64,000 bases of DNA, taken from the NCBI GenBank assembly GCA_038046785.1, contig JBBSVM010000002.1:124001-188000 (forward strand), given 5' to 3'. Under the pieces are notes generated by a model. That model saw nothing but the letters and a program-made list of their open reading frames with translations. It made no database searches and was not told the origin of the DNA. The position numbers and the translations under genes were made by a program. Below are positions 1 through 8,062 of this stretch, piece after piece. Every line of letters begins with the position of its first letter. Within the stretch, counting starts at the first letter, position 1. This DNA comes from JAHFTW01 sp038046785. GTDB lineage: Archaea > Thermoplasmatota > E2 > JACPAO01 > JAHFTW01.

Positions 1-66
1 CTCATCGTCTGGGGCACCGTCTGCTACTACAAACTTCGGCCCGGCACACCCGCAGCCCAAGGTTGA
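1..66 (+). CDS. C-terminal end of a truncated upstream gene
   Basis: An open frame enters from the left edge and stops with TGA at 64-66. The 21 visible residues begin with a hydrophobic stretch (LIVWGTVCYY) and end in a short polar tail, as in the last membrane helix of an integral membrane protein. Too little is visible to name the family. Its stop codon overlaps the promoter-like box of the next gene. Confidence 0.45.
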   Translation, partial: LIVWGTVCYYKLRPGTPAAQG

Positions 67-70
67 AAAC
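61..70 (+). promoter_or_regulatory. TATA-like box of the first peroxiredoxin gene
   Basis: The sequence ggttgaaaac ends 24 bases before the ATG at 94, the spacing seen in front of many genes of this window. With the usual archaeal TATA-to-start distance this predicts a leaderless transcript. It overlaps the stop codon of the preceding gene. Confidence 0.4.
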
Positions 71-93
71 GCCGAGCCCAGAATGCGGCGGCC

Positions 94-546
94 ATGGAAG
101 GCAAGAAGCTCCCCGCCGTCACGATGAAGGACCAAGACGGCAAGTCGGTGAAAACGTCGGACCTGAAGGCGCCGTTCGCGCTCTACTTCTACCCGCGCGA
201 CGACACGCCTGGCTGCACGAAGCAAGCGTGCGGCATCCGCGACAACTGGGCCGCCTTCAAGAAGGCGGGAATCGCCGTGTACGGCGTCAGTGCCGACGAC
301 GCCAAGTCGCACCAGAAGTTCATCGCCAAGTTCGACCTCCCCTTCCCGCTCCTCACCGCCGACGAGGCGGGGCTCACGAAGCTTGGCGCCTGGGTTGAGA
401 AGTCGATGTACGGCAAGAAATACATGGGCATCCAGCGCATGACCTACCTGGTCGGCGCCGACGGCAAGGTCGCCAAAGTGTACCCCAAGGTGAAGCCCGA
501 AGAGCACGCCGACGCCCTCCTCGCCGACGCGAAAGAGCTGCTGTAG
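94..546 (+). CDS. Peroxiredoxin, BCP/PrxQ type
   Basis: A cytoplasmic thiol peroxidase that should reduce hydrogen peroxide and organic hydroperoxides. At 150 residues it has the usual length of the BCP/PrxQ group. The active-site segment YFYPRDDTPGCTKQAC holds the peroxidatic Cys41 in the TPGCT motif and a Cys at +5 (Cys46), the typical resolving position for an intramolecular disulphide. The conserved GVSADD stretch and a C-terminal KVYPKVKP segment also fit. The ATG start is supported by the box at 61-70. A second BCP-type gene lies about 500 bases downstream, separated by a GyrI-like protein, so the three may form a small stress-response group. The family assignment is firm; the electron donor is unknown. 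Confidence 0.92.
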   Translation: MEGKKLPAVTMKDQDGKSVKTSDLKAPFALYFYPRDDTPGCTKQACGIRDNWAAFKKAGIAVYGVSADDAKSHQKFIAKFDLPFPLLTADEAGLTKLGAWVEKSMYGKKYMGIQRMTYLVGADGKVAKVYPKVKPEEHADALLADAKELL

Positions 547-579
547 AAGCCTTCAAGCGGCCGACTCCGTCGGAGCCGC

Positions 580-1008
580 GTGGAGGCCCGCGTTGCCGAA
601 CTCAAAGAGCGCTGGGTCTGCGTCGTCGCCCACCACGGCGACCCGGCCGCCATCGATGAGACACGACGGCCGCTCTACCGCCACATGATCTTGCAAGAAC
701 TGGTGGGCGGCCCCTCCATCCTGCGTTGGCTCGAGAGGCCGGTCGGCGACCGCGTCGTGGACGCCCTCGTGCAGACCCACGCGGGCTTCGACGGCGACGA
801 ACTCTGCAAAATCGAGCGCATCCCCGCCGGTCGTTTCGCCGTGCTCGACTACGAAGGGCCGGAGGCCGACCTCGCAGAGGCTCGAACCGCTCTGCGCGAT
901 TGGGCGCGGCAGCACCGCCTGGAACCGACCGGCCCTCTTTTGCAAGTCCACCTGATGGACGCCATCGACGGCATCACAGAGCAACAGCTCCAGCTTCCCG
1001 TCCGTTGA
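580..1008 (+). CDS. GyrI-like / effector-binding domain protein
   Basis: A 142-residue protein that looks like a stand-alone GyrI-like (AraC effector-binding) domain, a fold that binds small molecules. Visible hallmarks are the strand-rich layout, the segment KIERIPAGRFAVLDYEGP typical of the middle of these domains, and a final strand LLQVHLMDAI. No DNA-binding domain is attached. It starts with GTG; a weak box (gaagccttcaagcgg) sits just over 20 bases before it. It lies between two peroxiredoxin genes on the same strand, which suggests, without proof, a role in sensing or handling a reactive compound. Confidence 0.65.
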   Translation: MEARVAELKERWVCVVAHHGDPAAIDETRRPLYRHMILQELVGGPSILRWLERPVGDRVVDALVQTHAGFDGDELCKIERIPAGRFAVLDYEGPEADLAEARTALRDWARQHRLEPTGPLLQVHLMDAIDGITEQQLQLPVR

Positions 1009-1053
1009 GCAACACCGACAAAGGCTATGGCGCAGGCCGTGCGTCGGCAGATC

Positions 1054-1518
1054 ATGCCCAAGGTTGGAGATGCCGCCCCGGATTTTGTCCTCAAGGACGC
1101 CGACGGCAACGAGGTTCGACTCTCCTCCTATCGCGGCCGCCCCGTCGTGCTCTACTTCTATCCGAAGGACCGCACGCCCGGTTGCACCATCCAAGCGAAA
1201 TCGTTCCGGGACGAACATGCGGGGCTCACCGAGGTCGGCGCCGTTGTGCTTGGCGTCAGCCTCGACTCGATGGAGAGCCACTGTGAGTTCCGCGACCGGC
1301 ACCAGCTTCCGTTCAAGCTGCTCTCCGACCCGGACGGCCGCATTCACGATCTGTACGGCATTTTCTGGACCTCTCTGTTCGGGAAAACGTCGCTCGCGGT
1401 GCGGCGCACAACCTTCCTCATCGACGCGCACGGCGTGATTCAGTTGGCGCACAGCGGGCTCAATCCGGTCACGCACGTGACGCGTGCGCTCGAAGAACTC
1501 GCCGCCCTCCGGTCGTAG
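1054..1518 (+). CDS. Peroxiredoxin, BCP type without the +5 resolving Cys
   Basis: A second BCP-group peroxiredoxin (154 residues from this start). The peroxidatic Cys44 sits in YPKDRTPGCT, but the +5 position is Lys (sequence TIQAKSF), so the resolving Cys of the neighbouring paralogue at 94-546 is missing. The only other Cys is Cys77 in MESHCEF, so the enzyme is either 1-Cys or uses an atypical partner. An upstream in-frame ATG at 1027 exists, but the box ggctatgg ends 24 bases before 1054 and the family's N-terminus (GDAAPDFVLKD) fits the later start. The two enzymes may have different reductants or substrates. Confidence 0.9.
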   Translation: MPKVGDAAPDFVLKDADGNEVRLSSYRGRPVVLYFYPKDRTPGCTIQAKSFRDEHAGLTEVGAVVLGVSLDSMESHCEFRDRHQLPFKLLSDPDGRIHDLYGIFWTSLFGKTSLAVRRTTFLIDAHGVIQLAHSGLNPVTHVTRALEELAALRS

Positions 1519-1531
1519 CGGCCTCTGCGGG

Positions 1532-2425
1532 TCAACCGGGAGCGTTGCGGTCGAGCGTGTCGTGGAAGTCGCCCAGCAAACGCGCCGCTTCGGGTCCCGC
1601 TTGGCGCCGCACTTCGGTCGCCAATCCGGCTTGCAGGTCCGCAACCCGGCTTGCCGTCAAGGCGACCTGGTTGTGGGCGAGCGCCAATGGGTAGGGATAG
1701 CCGCAATAGACGGCGTCGTTCGAGAGTGGGAGAAGTCGCCCGATGGCGTCGAGCGAAGGGGCATCGACTCGGAACGGGCAGGGCGCCGACCCGTGCAGCC
1801 GTGCCACCCAAGTCCCTTCGCGATCCGGGACGGCGACCGCCCACGCGCTTTGCGGTCCATCGCGGCCAAGCGCTGCAACGAGGGGCATTCCAGACCCGAT
1901 GCCGCTGCGTTTGGCGACCGCGATGAGATCAACACCCGCCTTGGCCGCTTCTTCGAAGAGTCGGTTCGCCATCCGTTGTGGTCCCTCGGGCAGGTCACGC
2001 AGAGCGCCATCCACAAGAACGAGACCACCCCGACCGGCTCGGCTGATGGCCGCAAGCGAACACTCCCATTCCAGGAGGCTGCGCAGAGCGTCGGCGAACT
2101 GCTCTGCGGTGCGCGCGCGCGGTGTCTCCAAGCCGTACCCGTCTGAATAACGCGCACGGAGGAGGCCCTCCGCATCGTTTGGAGTGGTCGCGGTGATGGT
2201 GGCAGGGACCTCGATGGGGCGGGGTCCCGGCCAATCGATGAGGAGAGCGCGGTGTGCGACCACCCAGATGGCGCCGTTGTCCACCAACACCGCCGACGAA
2301 CCGTCCACGGCGAGGGTCGGGCCGGGCGGTCGGGCCGCGAGCGGCTCGTAGCGTGGAGCAAACGGCAGTGGACGCCGTGCGGCCTCCGCCAACGCCCGTG
2401 CCGCCCCCTCGAATTGCGACCGCAC
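1532..2425 (-). CDS. nurA: NurA-domain nuclease
   Basis: A 297-residue protein recognisable as NurA, the 5'-3' nuclease that works with the HerA helicase in archaeal double-strand-break end resection. The metal-binding carboxylates are visible in AVDGSSA (Asp41) and LVLVDGALRDLPEG (Asp139), followed by the family motif AVAKRSG (169-175). It starts at GTG 2425; the frame remains open upstream but that part has no NurA-like features and would run into the divergent gene. The herA, mre11 and rad50 genes that often accompany nurA are not in this window. It faces away from a degenerate nuclease-like gene across 90 bases. Confidence 0.75.
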   Translation of the reverse strand: MRSQFEGAARALAEAARRPLPFAPRYEPLAARPPGPTLAVDGSSAVLVDNGAIWVVAHRALLIDWPGPRPIEVPATITATTPNDAEGLLRARYSDGYGLETPRARTAEQFADALRSLLEWECSLAAISRAGRGGLVLVDGALRDLPEGPQRMANRLFEEAAKAGVDLIAVAKRSGIGSGMPLVAALGRDGPQSAWAVAVPDREGTWVARLHGSAPCPFRVDAPSLDAIGRLLPLSNDAVYCGYPYPLALAHNQVALTASRVADLQAGLATEVRRQAGPEAARLLGDFHDTLDRNAPG

Positions 2426-2515
2426 AATCCCGTGAGGCGGCGCCGGCTTTCCACCTTTGCGGCGGGGGCGCAAAAGGCAACCCTCATCAGCCGGGCGGCG
2501 GCATGGGCGGATGGG

Positions 2516-3724
2516 ATGGCGATGCGCGAGCTGGTCGAACGGTTGGCCCAGGCGTTCGAGCGCGCCGGCTGGACCATCTCCCTCGACACCGAATTGGAGG
2601 GCAAGAGCGGCCAGGTCCACGCCGTCCCCCTTCTCGCCGAATGGGATGGCCAAGCCATCGTCCTCGACGCGATCGAATCGGCGACCCTTGAAATGGAACA
2701 GGTCGAAGCGTTTGCCGCCGCCGTCACCGACGCGGGGGCCGACCGCGGCATCCTCGCCCATGCCGGAACCGGTCGCCCCCACTTCGGCCCCGTCGTCGTC
2801 TGGGACCGCGCCACCCTCACGCAACTCCTTGGCGAACTCGCCCTGAGCGATGCGGTGGGTGGCTCCGTCGTCCTCCCCCTCGACCCGGACGAGCCAGCCG
2901 AGCGGGCAGATGTCCCAGTTGCGGCCGAGCCTGAGCAGTTCACAATGCCGCCCGCGTTCTTGGAACCGGAGAGCCCGCTCCCGCCGCCTCCCCCGCCCCC
3001 GCCGCGTACCGCGCCGCCGGCACCGACCGGCCCGTTCGGGTCACTCCTCGCCTCGCTTCCAGCGCAGCCTGCTCCAGCCGTCCCTTACGCTCCGGTCGCG
3101 CCCCGCGTCGCGGCCGCCCCCGCCTTCACCCCGTTTGCGATGGGTCGCGCCATGATGCCGGTGCGGCTCCTTGTTCCAGAGGCCCAGGCGCGCGTGGCGG
3201 AACGGCTCTTCGGCGTGGAGCGCGTCGAACTCATCCTGCAACCGGTGCACCTCTTCGACTACGAGGTGGACCAGCTCAAGGAGGGCTCCCTCGCCTACGA
3301 CACGCTGGAGGGGCAGTTCCAGGTGAACGCTTCCGACAAGGCGGCGCGCGACACCGACCCGGACCTCACCAACCCGAACGCCCCGACACGGCTTCCTGCA
3401 AGCCACGGTCACGCCATCACGGAGCGCGTCGTGCGCGTCACCCCGGAACGCGCCCAGGAGTTGGCGTGGCAGTTCGTCGCCAAAAAGCACACCCGCGTCG
3501 TCGAGCAACGCGTGCACGACTCGCGCAACAGCCTCTACTACTCCGAGCGCAAGAAAGTGGAGCCGACGCGCGACCAGGTGCGCATCACGCCGCTTGGCGT
3601 CGTTCTCCGACCCGTGTGGCGCCTCTGGGGCGGCAACGGCCATGTGGATGTGGATGCCGTGGACGGAACCATCGGCTGGGCCGAGACCGTGCGCGGCCAC
3701 AGCGACGCGATGGTCCTGGACTAA
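2516..3724 (+). CDS. Nuclease-like N-domain, proline linker and C-terminal PepSY-like domain
   Basis: A 402-residue protein in three parts. Residues 1-110 look like a Mrr-type restriction-endonuclease fold: a helix, then SGQVHAVPLLAEWDGQAIV, where active enzymes have H..D and E.K. Here the carboxylate is replaced (HAVP) and the E.K strand reads LDAIES, so the site appears lost. Residues about 130-200 are a Pro/Ala-rich linker. The C-terminal part (about 205-402) ends in GNGHVDVDAVDGTIGWAE, resembling PepSY-type repeats. No signal peptide is seen. ATG 2516 is preceded about 25 bases upstream by ccctcatcagcc. It diverges from nurA. Function unknown; a DNA-binding or scaffolding role is only a guess. 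Confidence 0.6.
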   Translation: MAMRELVERLAQAFERAGWTISLDTELEGKSGQVHAVPLLAEWDGQAIVLDAIESATLEMEQVEAFAAAVTDAGADRGILAHAGTGRPHFGPVVVWDRATLTQLLGELALSDAVGGSVVLPLDPDEPAERADVPVAAEPEQFTMPPAFLEPESPLPPPPPPPPRTAPPAPTGPFGSLLASLPAQPAPAVPYAPVAPRVAAAPAFTPFAMGRAMMPVRLLVPEAQARVAERLFGVERVELILQPVHLFDYEVDQLKEGSLAYDTLEGQFQVNASDKAARDTDPDLTNPNAPTRLPASHGHAITERVVRVTPERAQELAWQFVAKKHTRVVEQRVHDSRNSLYYSERKKVEPTRDQVRITPLGVVLRPVWRLWGGNGHVDVDAVDGTIGWAETVRGHSDAMVLD

Positions 3725-3740
3725 GGTCGGGCTGCTTGGC

Positions 3741-4376
3741 CTACGGCCGGAACGTCCAGAGCGCCCCTTTGCCCGCAGCCTGGACATTCTCGACGTGCAG
3801 ACGCCGACCAATCGACGAGGGTCGCCCATCAAACAAACTCGGGCCGTTTCCGCCAACAAGGACGGGGGCGACGTAGAGCGTCCAGCGGTCCACATAGTCG
3901 GTGTCCAAGAAAGACCGCAGGACGGTGCTGCCTCCCTCTACCAGTAGCCTCCGGACGCCGCGTTCGTACAGCAGGTTGAGGAGGGCGCCGAGGTCGAGGT
4001 GCCCGTCGGCGCCGAGGGGGACCGTGGCGTGCTGCGCCTTGGCCCACTTGGCCTGCACGCCTGGTGCAGTGACAATGAGACTTGGTTTGTAGCCGTCCAC
4101 GGCGCGGGCGTTCTTGGGGGTCCGGCCTTTGGAGTCGAGGATGACGCGCAGCAGGTGGCGCGTCGGGCTCACCGGGGCGAAGGCGTCCTTGATGGTGAGG
4201 CTCGGGTTGTCCGCGAGGATGGTTCCGACTCCGACCAGGATGGCGTCCACTTCGCTGCGCATGCGATGGACACGGTGCCAATCGGCATCGTCGCTGAACA
4301 CCATGGGCGAGCGGTCGGGGGCCGCCAACTTGCCATCGAGACTTGCGGCGCAGTTCAGCCAGACGGTCGGACGCAT
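3741..4376 (-). CDS. arfC: 2,5-diamino-6-ribosylaminopyrimidinone 5'-phosphate reductase
   Basis: The archaeal/fungal-type reductase of riboflavin and F420 precursor synthesis, which reduces the ribosyl side chain of the pyrimidine intermediate with NAD(P)H (RibD C-terminal domain family). In 211 residues it shows LNCAASLDGKLA at the N-terminus, the core VDAILVGVGTILADNPSLT, and the nucleotide-binding LLVEGGSTVLRSF near the C-terminus. An upstream in-frame ATG would add 22 residues, but ATG 4376 fits the family and the palindromic promoter at 4394-4407. The downstream neighbour is convergent and ends 17 bases away. No other riboflavin gene is present. Confidence 0.87.
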   Translation of the reverse strand: MRPTVWLNCAASLDGKLAAPDRSPMVFSDDADWHRVHRMRSEVDAILVGVGTILADNPSLTIKDAFAPVSPTRHLLRVILDSKGRTPKNARAVDGYKPSLIVTAPGVQAKWAKAQHATVPLGADGHLDLGALLNLLYERGVRRLLVEGGSTVLRSFLDTDYVDRWTLYVAPVLVGGNGPSLFDGRPSSIGRRLHVENVQAAGKGALWTFRP

Positions 4377-4393
4377 GGCCCCCGCATGGCGAG

Positions 4394-4407
4394 CTTGTTT
4401 AACAAAG
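4394..4407. promoter_or_regulatory. Palindromic bidirectional promoter box
   Basis: The perfect palindrome cttgtttaacaaag lies exactly midway between the divergent starts at 4376 (minus) and 4424 (plus), its centre about 24 bases from each. Read in either direction it offers a TTTAAC-like TATA element, so one box could drive both genes as leaderless transcripts. Confidence 0.55.
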
Positions 4408-4423
4408 GGTCCGTCGCCGTCGC

Positions 4424-5248
4424 GTGGACACGACCGCCCCAAGTGCAGCGCCGCCCTCGCCTCCCGCGGCGACGCGCCCCGCCCCGCCTCGGCTCACGCT
4501 GATTGGCGCTGGCCACGTCTTTGCCATCCAGGACATTCTGCGCGATGCGGTGGTGGCGATGCGGCCCGACGTCGTCTGTCTCGAGTTGGACGCAGGTCGG
4601 CTCAACGCCCTTCTTGCCAAGGCGCGCGGTGAGACCCTCCCGCCGCCGCAAGGTTTCGTGTACAAACGGCTCGCCGCGTTCCAGGAGGGGGTTGCCGCCT
4701 CGTACGGTGCCGGCGTCGGCACGGAGATGCTGGGGTCCCTCCAGGGCGCACAAGCGGTGGGCGCCCGCGTCGCCCTCATCGACGACGCCGCAGACGGGCT
4801 GGTGCGACGCGCTCTCCAGGAGATTACCTGGCGTGAACGGCTGCGCGCGGTCGGACTCGCAGTCGGCTCCGCATTCAAAGCGCTCAAACCGCGCCGCGAC
4901 GCCAAAGCGGAGGTGGAGGCCGAGCTGGCGCGCTACCAGGAGAATCCCGCCCTGGTGCTTGGCGAGCTGAAGGGGACATTCCCGACGCTCCACCGCATCC
5001 TCATCGCCGAGCGCGACGAGCGCATGGCGACGCGCATCCGCAAGGTCCTCGCCGAAGCCAAGAACGTCGTCGCCGTGGTGGGCGACGGCCACGTCGGCGG
5101 ATTGCTCGAGCGGCTGGGTGACCTCAAACCCACGGTCTATCGGCTCGCCGATGTGCGCGAGGGGCGGCTGCCGCGCGGCTTGGTTGCCACAGGATCGTCG
5201 GAGCGCGTTGGCTTCTCGTTCACCGTGGGCAGCGGCCCGCAAAGCTGA
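4424..5248 (+). CDS. TraB family protein
   Basis: A 274-residue member of the TraB/TIKI superfamily, a predicted metalloprotease-like fold. The conserved pieces are LIGAGHVF near residue 27 (normally GxxH), the acidic motif VCLELDAGR near residue 50, and the late GDGHVGGLLERL. A Pro/Ala-rich stretch of about 20 residues precedes the domain. There is no hydrophobic C-terminal extension, so it is probably soluble. It starts with GTG 4424, supported by the palindromic box at 4394-4407. The true substrate of archaeal members is unknown; family membership is clear, activity is not. Confidence 0.82.
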   Translation: MDTTAPSAAPPSPPAATRPAPPRLTLIGAGHVFAIQDILRDAVVAMRPDVVCLELDAGRLNALLAKARGETLPPPQGFVYKRLAAFQEGVAASYGAGVGTEMLGSLQGAQAVGARVALIDDAADGLVRRALQEITWRERLRAVGLAVGSAFKALKPRRDAKAEVEAELARYQENPALVLGELKGTFPTLHRILIAERDERMATRIRKVLAEAKNVVAVVGDGHVGGLLERLGDLKPTVYRLADVREGRLPRGLVATGSSERVGFSFTVGSGPQS

Positions 5249-5273
5249 AGCCTGGCCTGAACCGTGGCGTGTT

Positions 5274-6563
5274 GTGCGCGGAGTGGCGTTTGGGCTCGTT
5301 GCGATGTTCATCCTGGCTGGATGCCTTGCGAGCGGGCCAGACGCCGATCGCGACGGTTTGGCCGACGAGGAAGAACGCCGAGCAAAACTCAATCCCAGCA
5401 ACGCCGACAGCGACGGCGACGGAATCGAGGACGGAACTGAGCAGGACGAAGGGACCGACCCGAACGCGAGCGACAGCGACGGGGACGGCCTGGACGACGG
5501 CACCGAGCAAGAAGAGGGGACCGACCCGAACGAGAGCGATTCCGACGGCGACGGCTCCGACGACGGCGCCGAGGTGGAAGCGCAATCCAACCCCAATGAT
5601 GCCTCCAGCGCACCGCCCTACAAACTCCCGAACGTTCCCGCTGTGGATGGCGTCAAGCTCGTCGCCGGATTGGAGGCCTTCGCGGCCGCCCACAACGTGC
5701 GCTCCAACAACGGTCCCGACCACGTCGCGGCGCGGGACACCATCGCGTCCGCTTTCCGCAAGGCTGGGCTTGAGGTCTGGTTGCACAATTTCACCAACGG
5801 CATCGAGCAGCAGAACGTCGTCGGCATCCGCTGGGGACTGGACCGCGACCGCTGGGTCGTGGTCGCCGGCCACTACGACACGACGACGACGCTGGGCGTG
5901 GACCAGAGCTTGAGCGAGGGCATCTACGACGACGGCTCCGGCACCTGGATGACAGTGCATCTTGCGCAAGCGTACGCCAACCTGACGATGCCGCTGACCC
6001 TCGTCTTCGTCGCCTTCGACGGCGAGGAGCGCGGCCTGGAAGGCTCGGGCGCTTTCGCGGAGGCGGTTCTCACCGGTGCGACGCCCTATCCCACTGCGAC
6101 GGTGGCTGGGGTGGTGGACTTGGACATGATTGGCCTCAACTGGCCCGGCATTCAGGCCCCCATCGTCTTCGTCGCCAACACGTTGGTTCTGCGTGAGCCC
6201 ATCGAGGCGGCCAAAGCCGAACTTGCAATCCCGAACGATATGGTGCGCTACGACACCGGCATTGCCCTTGGCAGCAGCGACTACGCCAACTTCTTTGCCC
6301 ACTCCATCCCGACCGGATTCTTCTCCAGCGACTTCGAGTACGTCGCTGCCCCGTTCGCCCCCGCACCTGTGCCCACCACCCCCGGCCTTGGCATCTATCC
6401 GTTCTGGCACCTTGCGGACACCATGGAGACGATGACGGCGATGGCGGGCACCCGGGCCAACCTCGAAGCGGGTTTCGGCACCGCAGCGGCTGTCGCCGCT
6501 CGCCTCACCCACTGGCTCGCCTCTGATTTGGGCCCCGATGAGGCCGGCACCTCCGCGGTCTGA
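5274..6563 (+). CDS. M28-family peptidase lipoprotein with calcium-binding repeats
   Basis: A predicted extracellular lipid-anchored zinc exopeptidase (429 residues). From GTG 5274 the N-terminus is a short signal with lipobox LAGC (Cys17). Residues about 22-105 are four thrombospondin-type-3-like calcium motifs (DADRDG, DSDGDG three times) separated by TEQDEGTDPN-type spacers. The M28 domain follows, with zinc ligands in VVAGHYDTT, YDDGSGTW, AFDGEERGLEGS, VVDLDMIGLN and a late His in PFWHLAD. An upstream start would bury the signal peptide. The next gene is a paralogue without the calcium repeats. Probably degrades peptides at the cell surface for uptake. Confidence 0.88.
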   Translation: MRGVAFGLVAMFILAGCLASGPDADRDGLADEEERRAKLNPSNADSDGDGIEDGTEQDEGTDPNASDSDGDGLDDGTEQEEGTDPNESDSDGDGSDDGAEVEAQSNPNDASSAPPYKLPNVPAVDGVKLVAGLEAFAAAHNVRSNNGPDHVAARDTIASAFRKAGLEVWLHNFTNGIEQQNVVGIRWGLDRDRWVVVAGHYDTTTTLGVDQSLSEGIYDDGSGTWMTVHLAQAYANLTMPLTLVFVAFDGEERGLEGSGAFAEAVLTGATPYPTATVAGVVDLDMIGLNWPGIQAPIVFVANTLVLREPIEAAKAELAIPNDMVRYDTGIALGSSDYANFFAHSIPTGFFSSDFEYVAAPFAPAPVPTTPGLGIYPFWHLADTMETMTAMAGTRANLEAGFGTAAAVAARLTHWLASDLGPDEAGTSAV

Positions 6564-6604
6564 GCACCGCAATCCTGATGTTGGCGTCCGGGTGGCCACG
6601 GTCC

Positions 6605-7657
6605 ATGCGCACCGCACTTGTCCTCCTGGCCATCGTCCTGGCTGGCTGCATGCAGACCGCCGCGACGACGGAGGAATCCCTTGTCTCGTTCCCCGCGGCA
6701 CCTCTCGACGTCGACGCCGCCACAGTCGTGGACGAACTGCGCGTCTTCTCCGCCGCCCACCCGCTGCGCGTCGGCAACAGCGCCGACCACGAAGCGGCTC
6801 GCGTGGACCTTCTTGCGCGCTTTGCCGACTTGGGACTCACCACCTGGCGTCACGACTTCACGCCCGATGGCGATGGTCAACTGCCGCAAGCCAACATCGT
6901 TGGTCTGCAATGGGGCACCACCCACCCCGACGAGTGGGTCGTCGTCGGCGGCCATTACGATGTCGTCCCGACTCCCTCCTGCCCCGCCGCCCTCCCCGTC
7001 TGCCCCGAACAGGTGAACACACAGGGAACCTACGACGACGGCTCCGGAACCATGCTCACCGTCGGCCTCGCCGCTGCGTACAGCAAGGTCGAGACGCCCT
7101 TCACCATCGCCTACGTCGCGTTCGACGGCGAGGAGCGCGGCCTGCAGGGCTCGCGCGCCTTTGCCGAGATGCTGGTGAGCGGAACCCCGTACGGCAACGT
7201 CACGGTGCGCGCCATGCTCGACCTCGACATGTTCGGCCTCAACTGGCCCGGCGTGGACTCCCCCATTTACTTCGATGACAACTCGCCCGAACTGAAGGCG
7301 TACGTCAAGGACGTCGCGGCCGCCATCGGCATCCCGGACGGCCTCATCCTCTACCAGGGCATCAGCCTCGGCCGCAGCGACTACGACTCGTTCTTCCAGA
7401 TTGGCGCTCCGACCGGGTTCTTCATCAGCGACTTCGAACGCTTCCAGGCCCCCGCCGACGTCCCCGTCCAGGCGCCGCAGGAATCGGGCCAGGCGTACCC
7501 GTTCTGGCACCGCTACGACACCTACGATTCCATGGTGTTGATGGCGGGCTCCGAAGCGGACGTCGTGGCGGGCTTTCAGACGGCGGCCGACCTCGCGTCT
7601 GCGGTGCTCTGGCGCATGGCCGTGAGCGAAGAGCCACTCAGCTCCATCGACGTGTAG
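6605..7657 (+). CDS. M28-family peptidase lipoprotein
   Basis: Paralogue of the preceding peptidase (350 residues). Signal peptide with lipobox LAGC (Cys15), then the M28 domain directly, without calcium repeats. The metal-binding pattern is intact: VVGGHYDVV, YDDGSGTML, AFDGEERGLQGS, LDLDMFGLN and PFWHRYD. A short cysteine-containing insertion (CPAALPVCPEQ) lies after the first ligand and may form a disulphide. An ATG 27 bases upstream is in frame, but 6605 gives the cleaner signal. The gene pair looks like a recent duplication with loss or gain of the calcium module. Confidence 0.88.
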   Translation: MRTALVLLAIVLAGCMQTAATTEESLVSFPAAPLDVDAATVVDELRVFSAAHPLRVGNSADHEAARVDLLARFADLGLTTWRHDFTPDGDGQLPQANIVGLQWGTTHPDEWVVVGGHYDVVPTPSCPAALPVCPEQVNTQGTYDDGSGTMLTVGLAAAYSKVETPFTIAYVAFDGEERGLQGSRAFAEMLVSGTPYGNVTVRAMLDLDMFGLNWPGVDSPIYFDDNSPELKAYVKDVAAAIGIPDGLILYQGISLGRSDYDSFFQIGAPTGFFISDFERFQAPADVPVQAPQESGQAYPFWHRYDTYDSMVLMAGSEADVVAGFQTAADLASAVLWRMAVSEEPLSSIDV

Positions 7658-7669
7658 CGCAGTTGCGCT

Positions 7670-7873
7670 CTACCGCTGCTCCATCTCGCGCAGCGTCTCG
7701 ATGACCTCGGCCAGGTAGGTGAGCGCCTGCTGGGCGTGCTGGATTTTCTCCCGCACCGCCCCCGCCTCCTGCGCCCACTGCAGGAGGATGCGAACATCCT
7801 CGATGTTCTTGTTGACGGTGAGCTTGAGCGAGTCCTCGTAGAGCTTGTTGGAGCCTTCGAAGGGACTGGGCAT
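7670..7873 (-). CDS. Small coiled-coil protein of unknown function
   Basis: A 67-residue, almost entirely helical protein with heptad-like spacing of Leu, Ile and Val (VRILLQWAQEAG, LTYLAEVIETLREME). There is no signal peptide, membrane segment or known motif. It lies between the M28 peptidase gene (convergent, 12 bases away) and the tRNA-Arg gene, on the tRNA's strand. A box-like gcttcaagtcc sits about 22 bases before the ATG. Function unknown; coding potential is judged from the amphipathic pattern and the clean gene boundaries. Confidence 0.5.
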   Translation of the reverse strand: MPSPFEGSNKLYEDSLKLTVNKNIEDVRILLQWAQEAGAVREKIQHAQQALTYLAEVIETLREMEQR

Positions 7874-7913
7874 AGGCCCGTGGAGTCGAAGACGGGACTT
7901 GAAGCGTTGGAAG

Positions 7914-7988
7914 CGCGCCTGGTGAGATTTGAACTCACGACACCGGCCTTAGGAGGGCCGTCCCTTATCCAAGCTAGAGTACAGGCGC
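7914..7988 (-). tRNA. tRNA-Arg (anticodon CCT)
   Basis: On the minus strand the sequence folds into a full cloverleaf: a 7-bp acceptor stem GCGCCTG/CAGGCGC without mismatch, D-arm with the GG pair in its loop, a 5-bp anticodon stem CGGCC/GGCCG around the loop CTCCTAA (anticodon CCT at 34-36), a 5-base variable loop, and T-stem GTGAG/CTCAC around TTCAAAT. The discriminator is G. CCA is not encoded and no intron is visible. It decodes AGG. Confidence 0.95.
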
Positions 7989-8032
7989 AGTGGGTCGCGC
8001 GACACGGCTCTCGGGCATGAGGGTTTGGGCGG

Positions 8033-8040
8033 CCTTATGC
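8033..8040 (+). promoter_or_regulatory. TATA-like box of the phospholipase D-like gene
   Basis: ccttatgc ends 23 bases before the GTG at 8063. It follows the tRNA gene, which reads the other way. Confidence 0.45.
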
Positions 8041-8062
8041 CGTTGCGCCCCCTGTCGCCGTC

